DNA of 64,000 nucleotides from CAZEHS01 sp964424355 (GCA_964424355.1 CAYRIO010000004.1:62001-126000), one strand, 5' to 3'. Shown: positions 43,894 to 53,734, numbered from the stretch's first letter. A program made the numbers and translations. Notes: generated by a model from the letters alone, not told the origin.

Positions 43894-44373
43894 ATGAAAA
43901 TACCTACCACCCTCAAACACAAACCGGTCATCGTATCGGAGAATTACGAACAGGTTGACGGCAAATTCGCCTACGCATCAGATGCCAAGGGGCTCTCCCT
44001 GGGGTTGGCCCAGTGGAATGATCGGGGCAGCATGGATATCTCCGCCAAAGTATGGCGGTACACCGGGGAAAAATGGTCCCGTCAGTCGGAAGAACTGCCC
44101 CTGCATCGGGTATTGGATTTGGCTATCCTGATCTGCCGATCCCGAGAATATTTTTCGGAGGCGTACCGAATGGAAAAACTTTACGATCCCGAATCCCCCG
44201 CAATCGACCGGATCGGTCTGCAGGGCGATGCCATGACGGTGGAGGTCTGCACCAGCAACCCCATGATCGACGGCGATATCAAACTGTTCCGCCAAGCATT
44301 CAGCGACAGTGACGAGCTGATCAGCGAGCGGCTCCATGTCCTGTCAGGACTTCTGAAAAAAATGGGTTATTAA
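43894..44373 (+). CDS. Conserved hypothetical protein (DUF6530-like)
   Basis: A 159-residue soluble protein, alpha/beta pattern, with MKIPTTLKHKPVIVSENY at the N-terminus and LPLHRVLDLAILICRSREYF in the centre. I think it fits the DUF6530 family but I am not sure of the number. No membrane or signal segment. First gene of a three-gene operon; the next starts 19 bases on. Function unknown. Confidence 0.78.
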   Translation: MKIPTTLKHKPVIVSENYEQVDGKFAYASDAKGLSLGLAQWNDRGSMDISAKVWRYTGEKWSRQSEELPLHRVLDLAILICRSREYFSEAYRMEKLYDPESPAIDRIGLQGDAMTVEVCTSNPMIDGDIKLFRQAFSDSDELISERLHVLSGLLKKMGY

Positions 44374-44392
44374 TGTATATGGAGGCTTTATA

Positions 44393-44755
44393 ATGAAACA
44401 GAAAGCAGATCGCAAGGCGCTGTTGGCCCAATATAAGCAAACGCGCCCCGATGCAGGAATCTACCGGATCATCAATGGCATCACCGGCGCCTTTTTTCTG
44501 GGCAGCGATACCGATATCAACAGTGTCGCAGGCAAGATGGATTTCGCCCGGATTACCGGAACGTATTCCATCCTCCCAGGCAATCTGGGCAAGGATGCGG
44601 TCCGGGATGGCATCGAGAACTTCACCCTGGAAATCCTGGATCGTGTTCCCGTCAAACTGGAAACGACTCGGGATGAACTCAAGGAAGAATTGGATGTCCT
44701 GGAGACACTGTGGCGCGAAAAACTGCGTGCCGAAGCCCTCCCCGATATCGAATGA
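44393..44755 (+). CDS. GIY-YIG nuclease-like protein
   Basis: A 120-residue protein with AGIYRIINGITGAFFLGSD near residues 21-39, where GIY and a diverged YIG part can be seen, and a helix ending with ELDVLETLWREKL. It lacks a clean catalytic Arg/Glu set, so activity is uncertain. Genes of this kind are annotated as GIY-YIG family. It lies between two uncharacterised genes in one operon; the start follows ATGGAGGCTTTATA. Confidence 0.7.
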   Translation: MKQKADRKALLAQYKQTRPDAGIYRIINGITGAFFLGSDTDINSVAGKMDFARITGTYSILPGNLGKDAVRDGIENFTLEILDRVPVKLETTRDELKEELDVLETLWREKLRAEALPDIE

Positions 44756-44794
44756 TACCGCAGCACATCCAAAAAAATAAAAAGGAGCTCCCCC

Positions 44795-45400
44795 ATGCCC
44801 GCCAACAGCACGAATACCTCTGGGAAAGTCACCCTGTGGACCCGACAGGACATCCGAAGCCTGGATGAACTGAAAACACACGGTGTCATCCAAATCAACC
44901 GCAGCCATCTGAAAGAAAAATTCGACCTTATTGGAGATTATGTCATCAAACTGTATCAATGGTTTGTTCATGCCGCCAACAAGCGGGTTCCCAAACCGGA
45001 GACCGTTGAATTTCCCATCTGGTGCTCTATCAGCGAGGAGAATATGCTCCGGCCCACTGAGGATAGCGTGGTCTATGTGCTGGAGGTGGATGCCGCGGAT
45101 ATCATCTACTTTGATGGCATCAAATGGGATTATGTGCTGAACCACCTCTATATCCCCACGGATGCCGCCGATGAAGCGGCCTATAAAAAAGACATGGAGA
45201 ACAGAGGGCACCACAGCCTGTACGGCTTTTTGGATGAGAGCACTGCCCACTTCTACCCCCTTGAAAAGAAGCGGGTCATGGACAGCTGGGTGCGGATTTT
45301 TGACATTGATGAATGGAATATCTTCAGGGTCCAGGCCAATATTTGGGAGATACGTCCTGAGATGATTAAGAAGATCCTGTACGCCAGGGACTTTGGCTAA
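44795..45400 (+). CDS. DUF3841-like protein
   Basis: A 201-residue soluble protein with VTLWTRQDIRSLDELKTHGVIQ, PIWCSISEENMLRP and SWVRIFDIDEWN, which together match what I remember of the DUF3841 family. Function unknown. Last gene of the operon, starting 39 bases after the GIY-YIG-like gene behind AAAGGAGCTCCCCC; it converges on the response-regulator gene 15 bases away. Confidence 0.8.
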   Translation: MPANSTNTSGKVTLWTRQDIRSLDELKTHGVIQINRSHLKEKFDLIGDYVIKLYQWFVHAANKRVPKPETVEFPIWCSISEENMLRPTEDSVVYVLEVDAADIIYFDGIKWDYVLNHLYIPTDAADEAAYKKDMENRGHHSLYGFLDESTAHFYPLEKKRVMDSWVRIFDIDEWNIFRVQANIWEIRPEMIKKILYARDFG

Positions 45401-45415
45401 AAGAGAAATCAGGCG

Positions 45416-47215
45416 TCAGGATTCAGACATCACCGGACTTTGGAAAATCGGATCCTCGGAAGCCAGAAAATCTTCCGATTCTAACTCCAGGAGGAAGGCA
45501 CGGGTACAGTCCGGACACAGCTGATTTCCCACCAGGGATTCCAGGAGAGTCTCCGCTTCACACTTTTCCAGGGGTGTTTTCCGATAGGGTCGGGAATACG
45601 TCACGGCATCAAAGGTATCTGCAACCGCGATGATTCTGGATTCTATGGGGATATCCTGACCACTGATGCCTTTGGGGTAGCCGTTGCCATCGTACCGTTC
45701 ATGATGGTGCAGGATAATGGTTGAGATGTAGCTGAGGCTCTCAATGGTCGACAGGATTTTAGAACCCATGAATGAGTGCTCCTTAATGGTTTCAAACTCT
45801 TGGTTCGTGAGCGTTTCAGGCTTGAGCAGGATATCATCCCGGATACCTATTTTGCCCAGATCATGGAGCGACGCCGCCAACTCCAATATTTTCAACTGCT
45901 TGCCGCTCAGGCCCATCCGGTTTCCAATCCGCAGGGAATAGGCGGTTACCCGCTCACTATGCCCTTTGGTATAGATATCTCGGGCTTCCAGGGCTGTTAC
46001 CAGGGCCATGATGCTGGAAATCAGCAGATCATATTCCTGGGAGCTTTGCAGGGATTTATTCACAATCAGTTGTTCAGTGAACATGACCATCCTTTCCATA
46101 TCAAAGGGCTTGGAAAAAAACTGGATGGGCGCATGGTTGGTGGACATTTTCACCTTTCCTTTGGCGAATTTACCGCTCATCATGATCACGGTCGTCTGCT
46201 CCAGCTGTCGGACAGATTTGATCGCCGTCAGGAAATCATACCCTCCCATCACAGGCATTTCGATATCTGTGATGATGATTGCAGGATTCTCCAGCATGGC
46301 CACCGAAAACCCTTCCATCCCATTGGCAGCCATGAGAACCTCCATGTTGTTCTTTTTAAATTCCCGCCGGAGATTTTCTTTGATAAACGGGTCATCATCA
46401 ACGATGAGAATGCGATATTTGCACTTTTCCATGATGCTATCGATGATTTTTTCGATTTTTGACAGCATCCGGTTCAGTTCAAAAGGCTTAATGAGAAAAT
46501 CGTCCGCCCCGGCCTGGAATGCCATATCCGTTGTTTTTTCGTGGCTCAGGCTGGACATGACGATGACCTCTGTATAAGCATTCTTCGTCTTGATTTTCTG
46601 ACACAGCTCAATACCGGACATATTGGGCATGCAGATATCCGTTACCACGATCGCCGGGCTGAACGCATCAAAAACATCCCAGCCCTTCTGTCCATCTTCA
46701 GCTTCCAGGACTGTATATCCTTTTTTCGTCAGTGCCTTGAGCAGATGTGTCCGGATAATCGGGCTGTCATCAACCAGAAGAATGGGTAGATCCTTTTTAT
46801 CGATTCGGCTTTCAAGGTAGGTCGGCAGGGCTCTGCGAAGATGCTGCTCAAAATAACAGGTCAGGCTGTTTTCCAAATGATCCGGCAGCAGAAGGGTGAG
46901 TTTTCCCTGAATGACAAAGTCCTTATAAGCCGCCAATTCTTCAGAATGGAACGTATTGTGTTTTCGGATCAACAGACACTTCAGTCCATCCGATAGAATA
47001 TGATCTGCGCTGAAAACCGCTCCCAAGACCGATAAAGTATCCTTCACATGATCCTGTTCATGGACAATTACAAGATCCACAGTCTCTTTTTTCAGGAAGG
47101 CTGAAATCTCAGCGGGAATATGTTCAAGGCTGAACTGACGGCAGCCGAACTTTGATAAAATACTATCAATCAAACTGCGCATCAGTTTCAAATCAGAAAT
47201 CACGAGAGTTTTCAT
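45416..47215 (-). CDS. Triple-receiver HD-GYP response regulator
   Basis: A 599-residue protein. A first receiver-like domain (1-115) is degenerate, two complete receivers follow (about 142-260 and 268-385, with ILLVDDSPII...VVTDICMPNMSG and ILIVDDDPFI...IITDIEMPVMGG), then HD-GYP (about 398-575, LHDLGKIGI, HHERYDGNGYPKG). It should hydrolyse cyclic-di-GMP under phosphorelay control. The start follows GAAGGAGGTACC. No kinase is adjacent; a GGDEF/HD-GYP protein is encoded upstream on the same strand. Confidence 0.92.
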   Translation of the reverse strand: MKTLVISDLKLMRSLIDSILSKFGCRQFSLEHIPAEISAFLKKETVDLVIVHEQDHVKDTLSVLGAVFSADHILSDGLKCLLIRKHNTFHSEELAAYKDFVIQGKLTLLLPDHLENSLTCYFEQHLRRALPTYLESRIDKKDLPILLVDDSPIIRTHLLKALTKKGYTVLEAEDGQKGWDVFDAFSPAIVVTDICMPNMSGIELCQKIKTKNAYTEVIVMSSLSHEKTTDMAFQAGADDFLIKPFELNRMLSKIEKIIDSIMEKCKYRILIVDDDPFIKENLRREFKKNNMEVLMAANGMEGFSVAMLENPAIIITDIEMPVMGGYDFLTAIKSVRQLEQTTVIMMSGKFAKGKVKMSTNHAPIQFFSKPFDMERMVMFTEQLIVNKSLQSSQEYDLLISSIMALVTALEARDIYTKGHSERVTAYSLRIGNRMGLSGKQLKILELAASLHDLGKIGIRDDILLKPETLTNQEFETIKEHSFMGSKILSTIESLSYISTIILHHHERYDGNGYPKGISGQDIPIESRIIAVADTFDAVTYSRPYRKTPLEKCEAETLLESLVGNQLCPDCTRAFLLELESEDFLASEDPIFQSPVMSES

Positions 47216-47355
47216 GGTACCTCCTTCATTTGAAACCTTCACCAACAGAAATACCTGTTATTCCAGTTGATTCTGTCTTCCCTTTCATTATGCCCTCAAC
47301 AGCGGACGACAAAACAAAATTTTCCACCAGGTGGCGTAAAGCGTTTTTTCATCAC

Positions 47356-47407
47356 AAAAAAAGAACGGGGAGTACTTCTGCATTCGAAGTGCCTTCCGTT
47401 CTTTTTC
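47356..47407 (-). terminator. Terminator between the HD-GYP genes
   Basis: AAAAAGAACGG / CCGTTCTTTTT outer stem with GAGTACTTC/CGAAGTGC inside, ending in TTTTTTTG on the minus strand. It separates the GGDEF/HD-GYP gene from the response-regulator gene. Confidence 0.88.
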
Positions 47408-47438
47408 AATGATGTGTCAAAATATCTCTGCGCCAGCT

Positions 47439-49589
47439 CTAGATTTTCTCCACTCCTATTTGCAGCCATTCAGCGGTCTCTTCGCCCAACATGCTGATGA
47501 AGGCTGCCACGATTCTCGGATCGAACTGGGTTCCCGCATTCCGCCTTAGCTCTTCAACTGCGGCTTCTTGGCTCATGGCGAGGCGGTACGAACGGTCACT
47601 GATCATTGCATCGAAGGCATCTGCCAGGGAGATGATCCGCGCATGCAGGGGAATCTCTTCCCCCTTCAAGCCTCTGGGGTACCCACCCCCATCCCAGCGT
47701 TCATGATGAGCCAGCACACTCTCCGCCATTTCTGCCATCTCGTTTACGGTACTCAGGATCCGGTATCCGATCTCCGGATGCTTTGTCATCTCCTGCCATT
47801 CCTCTTTCGTCAGCTTCCCTGGCTTGTTGAGCATGTGCTCGTCTATGGCGATCTTTCCGATATCGTGGAGCAGACCCAGGTTTTTGAGTTCTTTAATCTT
47901 TGTTTCTGACAGTCCCAGGGCCTTCCCCATATCTGCACAGATGGCCGACACCCGATGAGAATGGGCTTCCTCCCGCCTATTCTTTTCATACAGGGTATGA
48001 ATGATGGTGTGGATGGTCTTGCTTCGCATGCTGGGACTTTCAAACAGCTTCTTCTTATAAAGATAGTTTTCAGCCTTTTTCAACACCTCGCGAAGATCGT
48101 CCTCTTCCGTCGTTATCGATGCCCACCCGAAGGATACGGAAATATCAATGGACTCCACGCTCTCCAGCATGGCAAGGGCTTGGATCCGGTTCACGATTCC
48201 TTCAACCTCTTTTGATCCGGTTTGAGGGAAGATGACGACGAATTCATCACCGCCGATTCGAGAAAGGATATCATCTTCCCTGCACCCCGCTTTAATCAAC
48301 CGTGCCACTTCTATCAGGAGCCGATCCCCCACCGCATGGCCGAAGGAATCGTTAATCAGCTTCAGGCCATTGACGTCTGCCATCATCAGTGTTAACGGAA
48401 AATTCCGCCGGACACCTAGGCGGTTGATTTCTTCTTCAAAAAATCGGCGGTTATAAACACCGGTGAGCTGATCATGATAACTGAGGTGTTCCAGCTTTTT
48501 TTCCAGCGCCTTGCGCTCTGATATATCCCGAATCAGCGCATGGATACAGCTGTCTCCCCGCAGGGTGATGGTCGTCAGGACCACCTCCGCAGTCATGAGA
48601 GTGCCATCCCATTTCAGGTGAGTCCACTCGAAACGGATGTTTGCTTTCAATCTACATTCTTCCAATAAGCGGGCTGCCCTCACCTGAGACGGCTCGCCAT
48701 CCTCCTGGCGTTCGGGGGAAAGCGCCTCAACCTTTTTCCCGATCAGCTGGTCCTTGGACACTCTGCCAAACAGCTTCAAAGCCGCCTGATTGCAATTGGC
48801 AATGGCATCCTGTTTAAAAATGAGGATCGGATCCGCAGAGCCTTCAAAAATACTCCGCAGGCTATCCTCGCTAGCGCGAAGGGCCTCTGCACTCTTTTCC
48901 AGCCGTTCGTACTGTTCATGGATTTCTTTCCCCTGTGCCACCACTTCCGCCAACGTGGATTCAAGCTCCTCATTGGATTCCCTCAATTTTTGTTCACTGA
49001 TGCGGAGAGCCTCTCCAATCCGTCTGCGCTCATTGGATCCCGACAGGATTTTCCCAATCAGGACCGTGGCCAAGGGGTACACCAGGATCACGGGCAGCCC
49101 CAACAGCTTAATCGTACTGGCAGCCATGTCTCCAGGAAGTGTGAGCATGAGAAGAACCATCGTGATATGCACCAGGACACCCATGAGATAAAGGGCCCTG
49201 TCAGGAACCGGCTGTTCCTTGTCTGAGCGATTATAATAAAAGCCTACCCCAATCAGTGCGGAGGATAGGATCACAAGAATTCCCATGGTGGTACCGGGCC
49301 CGCCCTGCACGAAGCGAAGACTCAGAGCCATTGCCCCTGCGATTAAGGCCGCAAAAGGACCGAAGAAAAGCCCACACAGGCTGATCATCACAGAGCGGCC
49401 GTCAAAAATAAGTCCGGGTGCGAGAATCAGGGGATGGAGCATGCCCAGCACGGAAGCCGTACCAAAAATAAGCCCCTGTGAAGATGCCTTATACAGTGCC
49501 TTGCTCCCCTTATGGCCGATAACGCCGGAGACGATGCTGAGCGATACCAGCATTCCCAGGTTGTAAAGAATTTCAAGAAGGTTTTTCAT
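47439..49589 (-). CDS. Membrane sensor with PAS, GGDEF and HD-GYP domains
   Basis: A 716-residue protein. It has a 5TM-5TMR-type membrane sensor (1-190, with GHKGSKALYKASSQGLIFG), a coiled linker (200-240), a PAS domain (about 240-355), GGDEF (about 370-530, GGDEFVVIFP intact) and HD-GYP (about 540-715, LHDIGKIAIDE and HHERWDGGGYPRG). Both a diguanylate cyclase and a phosphodiesterase are present in one chain, so net output depends on the sensor. The response-regulator HD-GYP gene lies downstream. Confidence 0.93.
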   Translation of the reverse strand: MKNLLEILYNLGMLVSLSIVSGVIGHKGSKALYKASSQGLIFGTASVLGMLHPLILAPGLIFDGRSVMISLCGLFFGPFAALIAGAMALSLRFVQGGPGTTMGILVILSSALIGVGFYYNRSDKEQPVPDRALYLMGVLVHITMVLLMLTLPGDMAASTIKLLGLPVILVYPLATVLIGKILSGSNERRRIGEALRISEQKLRESNEELESTLAEVVAQGKEIHEQYERLEKSAEALRASEDSLRSIFEGSADPILIFKQDAIANCNQAALKLFGRVSKDQLIGKKVEALSPERQEDGEPSQVRAARLLEECRLKANIRFEWTHLKWDGTLMTAEVVLTTITLRGDSCIHALIRDISERKALEKKLEHLSYHDQLTGVYNRRFFEEEINRLGVRRNFPLTLMMADVNGLKLINDSFGHAVGDRLLIEVARLIKAGCREDDILSRIGGDEFVVIFPQTGSKEVEGIVNRIQALAMLESVESIDISVSFGWASITTEEDDLREVLKKAENYLYKKKLFESPSMRSKTIHTIIHTLYEKNRREEAHSHRVSAICADMGKALGLSETKIKELKNLGLLHDIGKIAIDEHMLNKPGKLTKEEWQEMTKHPEIGYRILSTVNEMAEMAESVLAHHERWDGGGYPRGLKGEEIPLHARIISLADAFDAMISDRSYRLAMSQEAAVEELRRNAGTQFDPRIVAAFISMLGEETAEWLQIGVEKI

Positions 49590-49859
49590 GGTCCTACCTC
49601 TGAATCCTGCAGTGAGTGTTGTCAGGTGTATCCAGTCTGCACGGAAGCCTCTCCCATGCCCATTATATTCTTCTCATAATATAATATAACGATGGGAATG
49701 AACAGGAGATGGCCTCAATTTGGACGAAATATTTATATACCCCCTACCATTTTGGCGATACAGTGCACCTGTATTTTCTGCACTGCCCTCGTCTGCATCA
49801 GAGATCCCTCCACCCCTTCATACTTTTCAAGAGGGGGTATTCTTGTCCGATAAGCACCG
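49590..49859. other. Gene-free 270-base stretch upstream of the GGDEF/HD-GYP gene
   Basis: No supported gene. It has AT-rich tracts near 49670-49695 (possible promoter of the leftward GGDEF/HD-GYP gene) and a TATACCCCCTACC site at 49736-49748 that recalls the operator-like dyad at 6409. No tRNA or clear riboswitch fold was found. Confidence 0.5.
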
Positions 49860-49897
49860 AAAAACCGTGTAAGATTAATATCTCGCACGGTTTTTCT
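49860..49897 (-). terminator. Terminator after galM
   Basis: AAAAACCGTG / CACGGTTTTT stem with an inner TAAGAT/ATCT part. Sequence-related to the hairpin at 59484. Confidence 0.88.
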
Positions 49898-49939
49898 CAA
49901 AATTTATGACACAGCCCTGTCTCTTTAGGGTACACCTCA

Positions 49940-51004
49940 TCAGGCCGGATCGACGGTGAAGGCATATCGCAGGGTGTGCCGGTAGGCTTCCCCGGCTTCC
50001 AGATAGCTGCAGGGGAATGCCGGATTCCCCGGGGCATTGGGCACCTCCTGGGCTTCGAAGCAGATGCCCTGATAGCGGTTGAACCGCTTGCCGCTGGGAA
50101 CCTCTGCGGCATCCAGGAAATTTCCGGTATAGATCACCATATGGGGATGGGTGGTGCCCACGGTCATACTCCGGCCGGATTGGGGATCCCTCAGCAGGGC
50201 ACAGGGGGTCTGGACCCCTTGAGCCGTCTCCCGCAGCAGCCGGAAGGGATGGTCGATGCCGCGGGCCAGGGTGATCTGAGCATCCTCGTCACGGATGGCC
50301 CCGCCCAGGGGAACAGGCTGCCGCAGATCGAAGGGGGTGCCTGCCACAGGGGCCCAGCCGGTTTGGGGCAGCATGGCGCTGTCCACCGGGGCGTAGGCAT
50401 CTGCGGACAGGCGGATGATATGTGCCTCAACGGTTCCGGTCCCGCCGGTGAGGTTGAAATAGCCGTGATGGGTCATATTCAGGTAGGTTCTCTCATCCGA
50501 AACTCCAATGAAATCCAGAATCAGGACATTCTCCCGCTTCATCAGGGTGTACCGCAGCTCCAGGGCCAGCTTCCCCGGATAGCCGCATTCCCCTGCCTCG
50601 GATTCAAAGTGCAGGCTCAGGCTCATGGCCTCCGAGGTTTCGGTGAACTCCCCCACCATGGGCTTTGTGTGAAACCCGCAGGGGCCCCCATGGAGGGTGT
50701 TCTCCCCATTGTTCTGCGGCAGGGTGTAAAGAGAATCCCCGATGGCCAGCTTTCCCCCGCTGATGCGTCCGGCTGTGCGCCCGATGGCGGCGCCGATAAA
50801 GGCGGGATTCGCCTCATAATCCCCCAGGGTCTCGTAGGAGAGGACGATGTTTCCGGGCACCCCTTCCCGGTCCGGGGTCAGGATCTCCCGGATGATCCCC
50901 CCGTAATTCAGGATCTTCACGGTGGTTCCGGTTTCATTTGTCAGGCTGTATTGATTGACGGCTTGTCCGCTGGACAACACCCCGAAGGCTTCCATTTTCA
51001 TCAT
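49940..51004 (-). CDS. galM: Aldose 1-epimerase (mutarotase)
   Basis: A 354-residue GalM. It has NYGGIIREILTPDREG at the start, TLHGGPCGFHTKPM, NMTHHGYFNLTG (catalytic His), and YTGNFLD and ICFEAQEVPNAPG near the end. Interconverts alpha and beta sugar anomers. Last gene of the xylose cluster, 24 bases after xylB, so it likely acts on xylose or the related pentoses taken up here. Start follows AAGGAGAACAGCGGG. Confidence 0.94.
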   Translation of the reverse strand: MMKMEAFGVLSSGQAVNQYSLTNETGTTVKILNYGGIIREILTPDREGVPGNIVLSYETLGDYEANPAFIGAAIGRTAGRISGGKLAIGDSLYTLPQNNGENTLHGGPCGFHTKPMVGEFTETSEAMSLSLHFESEAGECGYPGKLALELRYTLMKRENVLILDFIGVSDERTYLNMTHHGYFNLTGGTGTVEAHIIRLSADAYAPVDSAMLPQTGWAPVAGTPFDLRQPVPLGGAIRDEDAQITLARGIDHPFRLLRETAQGVQTPCALLRDPQSGRSMTVGTTHPHMVIYTGNFLDAAEVPSGKRFNRYQGICFEAQEVPNAPGNPAFPCSYLEAGEAYRHTLRYAFTVDPA

Positions 51005-51028
51005 CCCGCTGTTCTCCTTGGTGTGGGC

Positions 51029-52531
51029 TTACAGGAACCCGTTTCCGGCAGCTGCGCTCTTTCCGAACCACTGTTTCAGGGAGCCGTAGAGCTCCTGGTA
51101 GAGGGGATAGACTGCACGGTACGCAGCGGCATTTTCGGGGATGGGCTGGATCGTGTTCGTCACCTTCACCAGCTCCCGGCATCCTTCCGCCACGTCTGGG
51201 AATCGGCTCGCGCCGACGGCTGCCAGGATGGCGGCCCCCAGGGCGCCCCCCTGATTGGTGTTGATCTCCTGGATCTCCAAGTCAAATACATCCGCCAGGA
51301 TCTGTTTCCAAAGGCCGCTCCGGGCGCCCCCGCCGATGACCCGGACCTGATGGACCGGAACCCCCAGATCCATGAGGATCTTCAGGGAATCGTACAGGCC
51401 GAAGGCAACCCCTTCCAGCACGGCCCGGGTCATGTGCCCCCGGGTGGTGTTCATGGTCATGCCCACAAAACAGCCGGTTGCATCGGGGTCCGCATAGGGG
51501 GTTCTCTCCCCCATCAGATAGGGCAGGAAGATCAGCCGGTTGCTGCCGGGTTCCACCTGCCGGGCTTCTTCTAAGAGGGCATCGAAGCCCACCGCCGGGT
51601 GAACGGTCTCCACCCACCAGTTCAGGCAGTTGGCCGCCGACAGCATGACCCCCATGGCATGGTATTTCCCATTGGCATGGCAGAAGGCATGGAGCCGGTT
51701 CTCAGCATCAACGGCATAGCTTTCCTGGGCGGCAAACACCACCCCGGAGGTTCCCAGGGTGACCGAAACGATGCCTTCTTCCACGGTTCCCGTGCCGACG
51801 GCACCGGCGGCCTGATCCCCTGCACCGCCTACCACCAAGATTTCCCCTTCAAGGCCCAGCTCGGCCTTTACGGCATCGGAGACGACCCCGGTCACCTCAT
51901 AGGATTCGAAGAGTTTGGGCAGCTGGGCCTCCGTGATTCCCAGGAAATCCAGAACCGGCCGGGACCACTGGCGCTTGTCCACATCCAGGAGCAGCATGCC
52001 GGAGGCATCGGAGACATCGGTGGCATAATCCCCGGTGAGCTTCAGCCGAAGGTAGTCCTTCGGCAGCATGATGTGCCGGATTTGGCTGAAAACCTCCGGG
52101 AGATTTTTTTTGACCCACAGGATCTTGGGTGCTGTAAACCCTGTCAGGGCCTTGTTGCCGGTATAGCTACTCAGAGCTTCCTGGCCGAAATGGGCCGTGA
52201 TCTCATCGCACTCCGCCTGGGTCCGCTGATCACACCAGAGGATGGCGGGGGTGAGGACTTCGTTGTGGGCCCCCAGGGCCACCAGACCGTGCATCTGCCC
52301 GCTGAAGCCGATGGATCGGACAGCCGTCCTCGGGATGCCAAAGGTGCGGACCAGCTCCTGGATGGCGGCCGCTGTCTGGGTCCACCAATCCTCTGGATTT
52401 TGTTGGGCCCACTTGTCCTGGGGAAAATCAACGGGGTATTCCTTGGTCACTTCCCCGATCAGCTCGTTTGCGCTGTTCACTGCCAATATTTTTACGGATG
52501 ACGTTCCGAGATCGATCCCTAAATAGACCAT
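51029..52531 (-). CDS. xylB: Xylulokinase
   Basis: A 500-residue FGGY-family kinase that phosphorylates D-xylulose. It has YLGIDLGTSSVKILAVN (N-terminal ATPase motif), GLVALGAHNEVLTPAILWCDQRTQ with GFSGQMHG for substrate binding, GGAGDQAAGAVGTG, and FLPYLMGERTP. Length standard. It lies between xylR and galM; the start follows AGGAGGGCAG. Confidence 0.95.
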   Translation of the reverse strand: MVYLGIDLGTSSVKILAVNSANELIGEVTKEYPVDFPQDKWAQQNPEDWWTQTAAAIQELVRTFGIPRTAVRSIGFSGQMHGLVALGAHNEVLTPAILWCDQRTQAECDEITAHFGQEALSSYTGNKALTGFTAPKILWVKKNLPEVFSQIRHIMLPKDYLRLKLTGDYATDVSDASGMLLLDVDKRQWSRPVLDFLGITEAQLPKLFESYEVTGVVSDAVKAELGLEGEILVVGGAGDQAAGAVGTGTVEEGIVSVTLGTSGVVFAAQESYAVDAENRLHAFCHANGKYHAMGVMLSAANCLNWWVETVHPAVGFDALLEEARQVEPGSNRLIFLPYLMGERTPYADPDATGCFVGMTMNTTRGHMTRAVLEGVAFGLYDSLKILMDLGVPVHQVRVIGGGARSGLWKQILADVFDLEIQEINTNQGGALGAAILAAVGASRFPDVAEGCRELVKVTNTIQPIPENAAAYRAVYPLYQELYGSLKQWFGKSAAAGNGFL

Positions 52532-52552
52532 CTGCCCTCCTGTGAATCCTTT

Positions 52553-53734
52553 TTATGAGATGATGCTTCTCTGACCGTTGAAAAGCTCCTCGAAGGGCAG
52601 CAACGCCGCCCCGATCAGGGACCCTTGATCCTTGAGGTCCGAGAAGATCACCTTGGTGCCCTCGTATTCCACAAAATTGCTTTTCATATGGTTGGAGCGG
52701 TTCATCAGCGCCAGCATCCTGTCGCTGTATCGCCCCAGCTCACCGCCGATGATCACATATTCCGGGTTGAGCCCCAGAATGATGTTCTCGATGCCGACGA
52801 ACAGGCCGTCGATGTACTTCTCGATGGCCCCCTGGACTTCGGGGGTTTCAAAGAACGGCTCCTCAAAAACCTCCGCCATGGAGGAGACCTTCCGCCCGGT
52901 GAACTCCTGATAGTTCCTGAACAAGGCCTTCTTGGAGGCGATCAGCTCCCAGCAGCCGGTGCGGCCGCAGTTGCACAGGACCGCATCACTGGAGACCCGC
53001 ATGTGGCCGAACTCCCCGGCCTTCTTCTTGGAGCTCTTGTAGATATGCTGGTCGATGATGATCCCCGTTCCCACACCATCTGTTATGGATACACAGACGA
53101 CGTTGCGCATCTCTGTGGTTTTTCCCATTTCAATTTCCGCATAGGCGGCCACATTGGCCTCATTCTCAATGAAGAGCTTCAGGCCGAGGCGGCTTTGGAA
53201 CCCATTGAAATCATAATCCTTCACCCCGATGTTGGGGGCATATTCCAGGATCAGACGGTCCTCATCCACCAGGCCGGGAAGAGAGATCCCCACCCCGGAG
53301 ACCCGCTCCTTGGCGATATCGGAACGGGCCAGAAGCCCTTCGATTTCTGATTCCACCCGGGTGAGGGTATCCGAAAAGTGTTCCTCCCTGCCGGAGGGGA
53401 AGGAGGAGCCATCCACCCTGTCGCCGTTGAGATTGATCAGCAGGAGGTCCACTCTGTCCGGTGATATGTTGACGCCGATGGCATATCTGGCGTTCTCTAC
53501 GAATTTCAGGATCACCGGCTTCCTGCCGCCGGTGGAGACCGCAATCCCCGCCGCCTGAACAAAGCCTTCCGCCACCAGCTGGTTGGTATTGGCCGTCACC
53601 GTGGGAATGCTGAGCTTCAAGGCCTCGGCGATATCCAGCTTGGTGGTTTCCCTTTGCTGCTTGATGAATTTGATGATATTGGCACGGTTGATCTCTTTGA
53701 TCTGATCCTGTGTCAGGGTTTCCATTTTAATCAT
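52553..53734 (-). CDS. xylR: ROK-family xylose repressor
   Basis: A 393-residue protein with a winged-helix domain at the N-terminus (10-65, INRANIIKFIKQQRETTKLDIAEALKLSIPTVTANTNQL), then a ROK sugar-binding domain with the zinc motif CNCGRTGCWE and a GELG nucleotide motif. A XylR type; xylose would release it from DNA. It sits inside the xylose cluster, 171 bases after xylA with its own promoter. Start at MIKMETL behind AAAGGAGTAAGGAT. Confidence 0.92.
   Translation of the reverse strand: MIKMETLTQDQIKEINRANIIKFIKQQRETTKLDIAEALKLSIPTVTANTNQLVAEGFVQAAGIAVSTGGRKPVILKFVENARYAIGVNISPDRVDLLLINLNGDRVDGSSFPSGREEHFSDTLTRVESEIEGLLARSDIAKERVSGVGISLPGLVDEDRLILEYAPNIGVKDYDFNGFQSRLGLKLFIENEANVAAYAEIEMGKTTEMRNVVCVSITDGVGTGIIIDQHIYKSSKKKAGEFGHMRVSSDAVLCNCGRTGCWELIASKKALFRNYQEFTGRKVSSMAEVFEEPFFETPEVQGAIEKYIDGLFVGIENIILGLNPEYVIIGGELGRYSDRMLALMNRSNHMKSNFVEYEGTKVIFSDLKDQGSLIGAALLPFEELFNGQRSIIS

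Noticed and set aside
49709..49909. Open frame of 66 codons on the plus strand
   Set aside because: No ribosome binding site, odd composition, and it crosses the galM terminator.
49976..51574. Very long open frame on the plus strand opposite galM and xylB
   Set aside because: Lies antisense to two clear enzyme genes and has no recognisable motif; a high-GC shadow.
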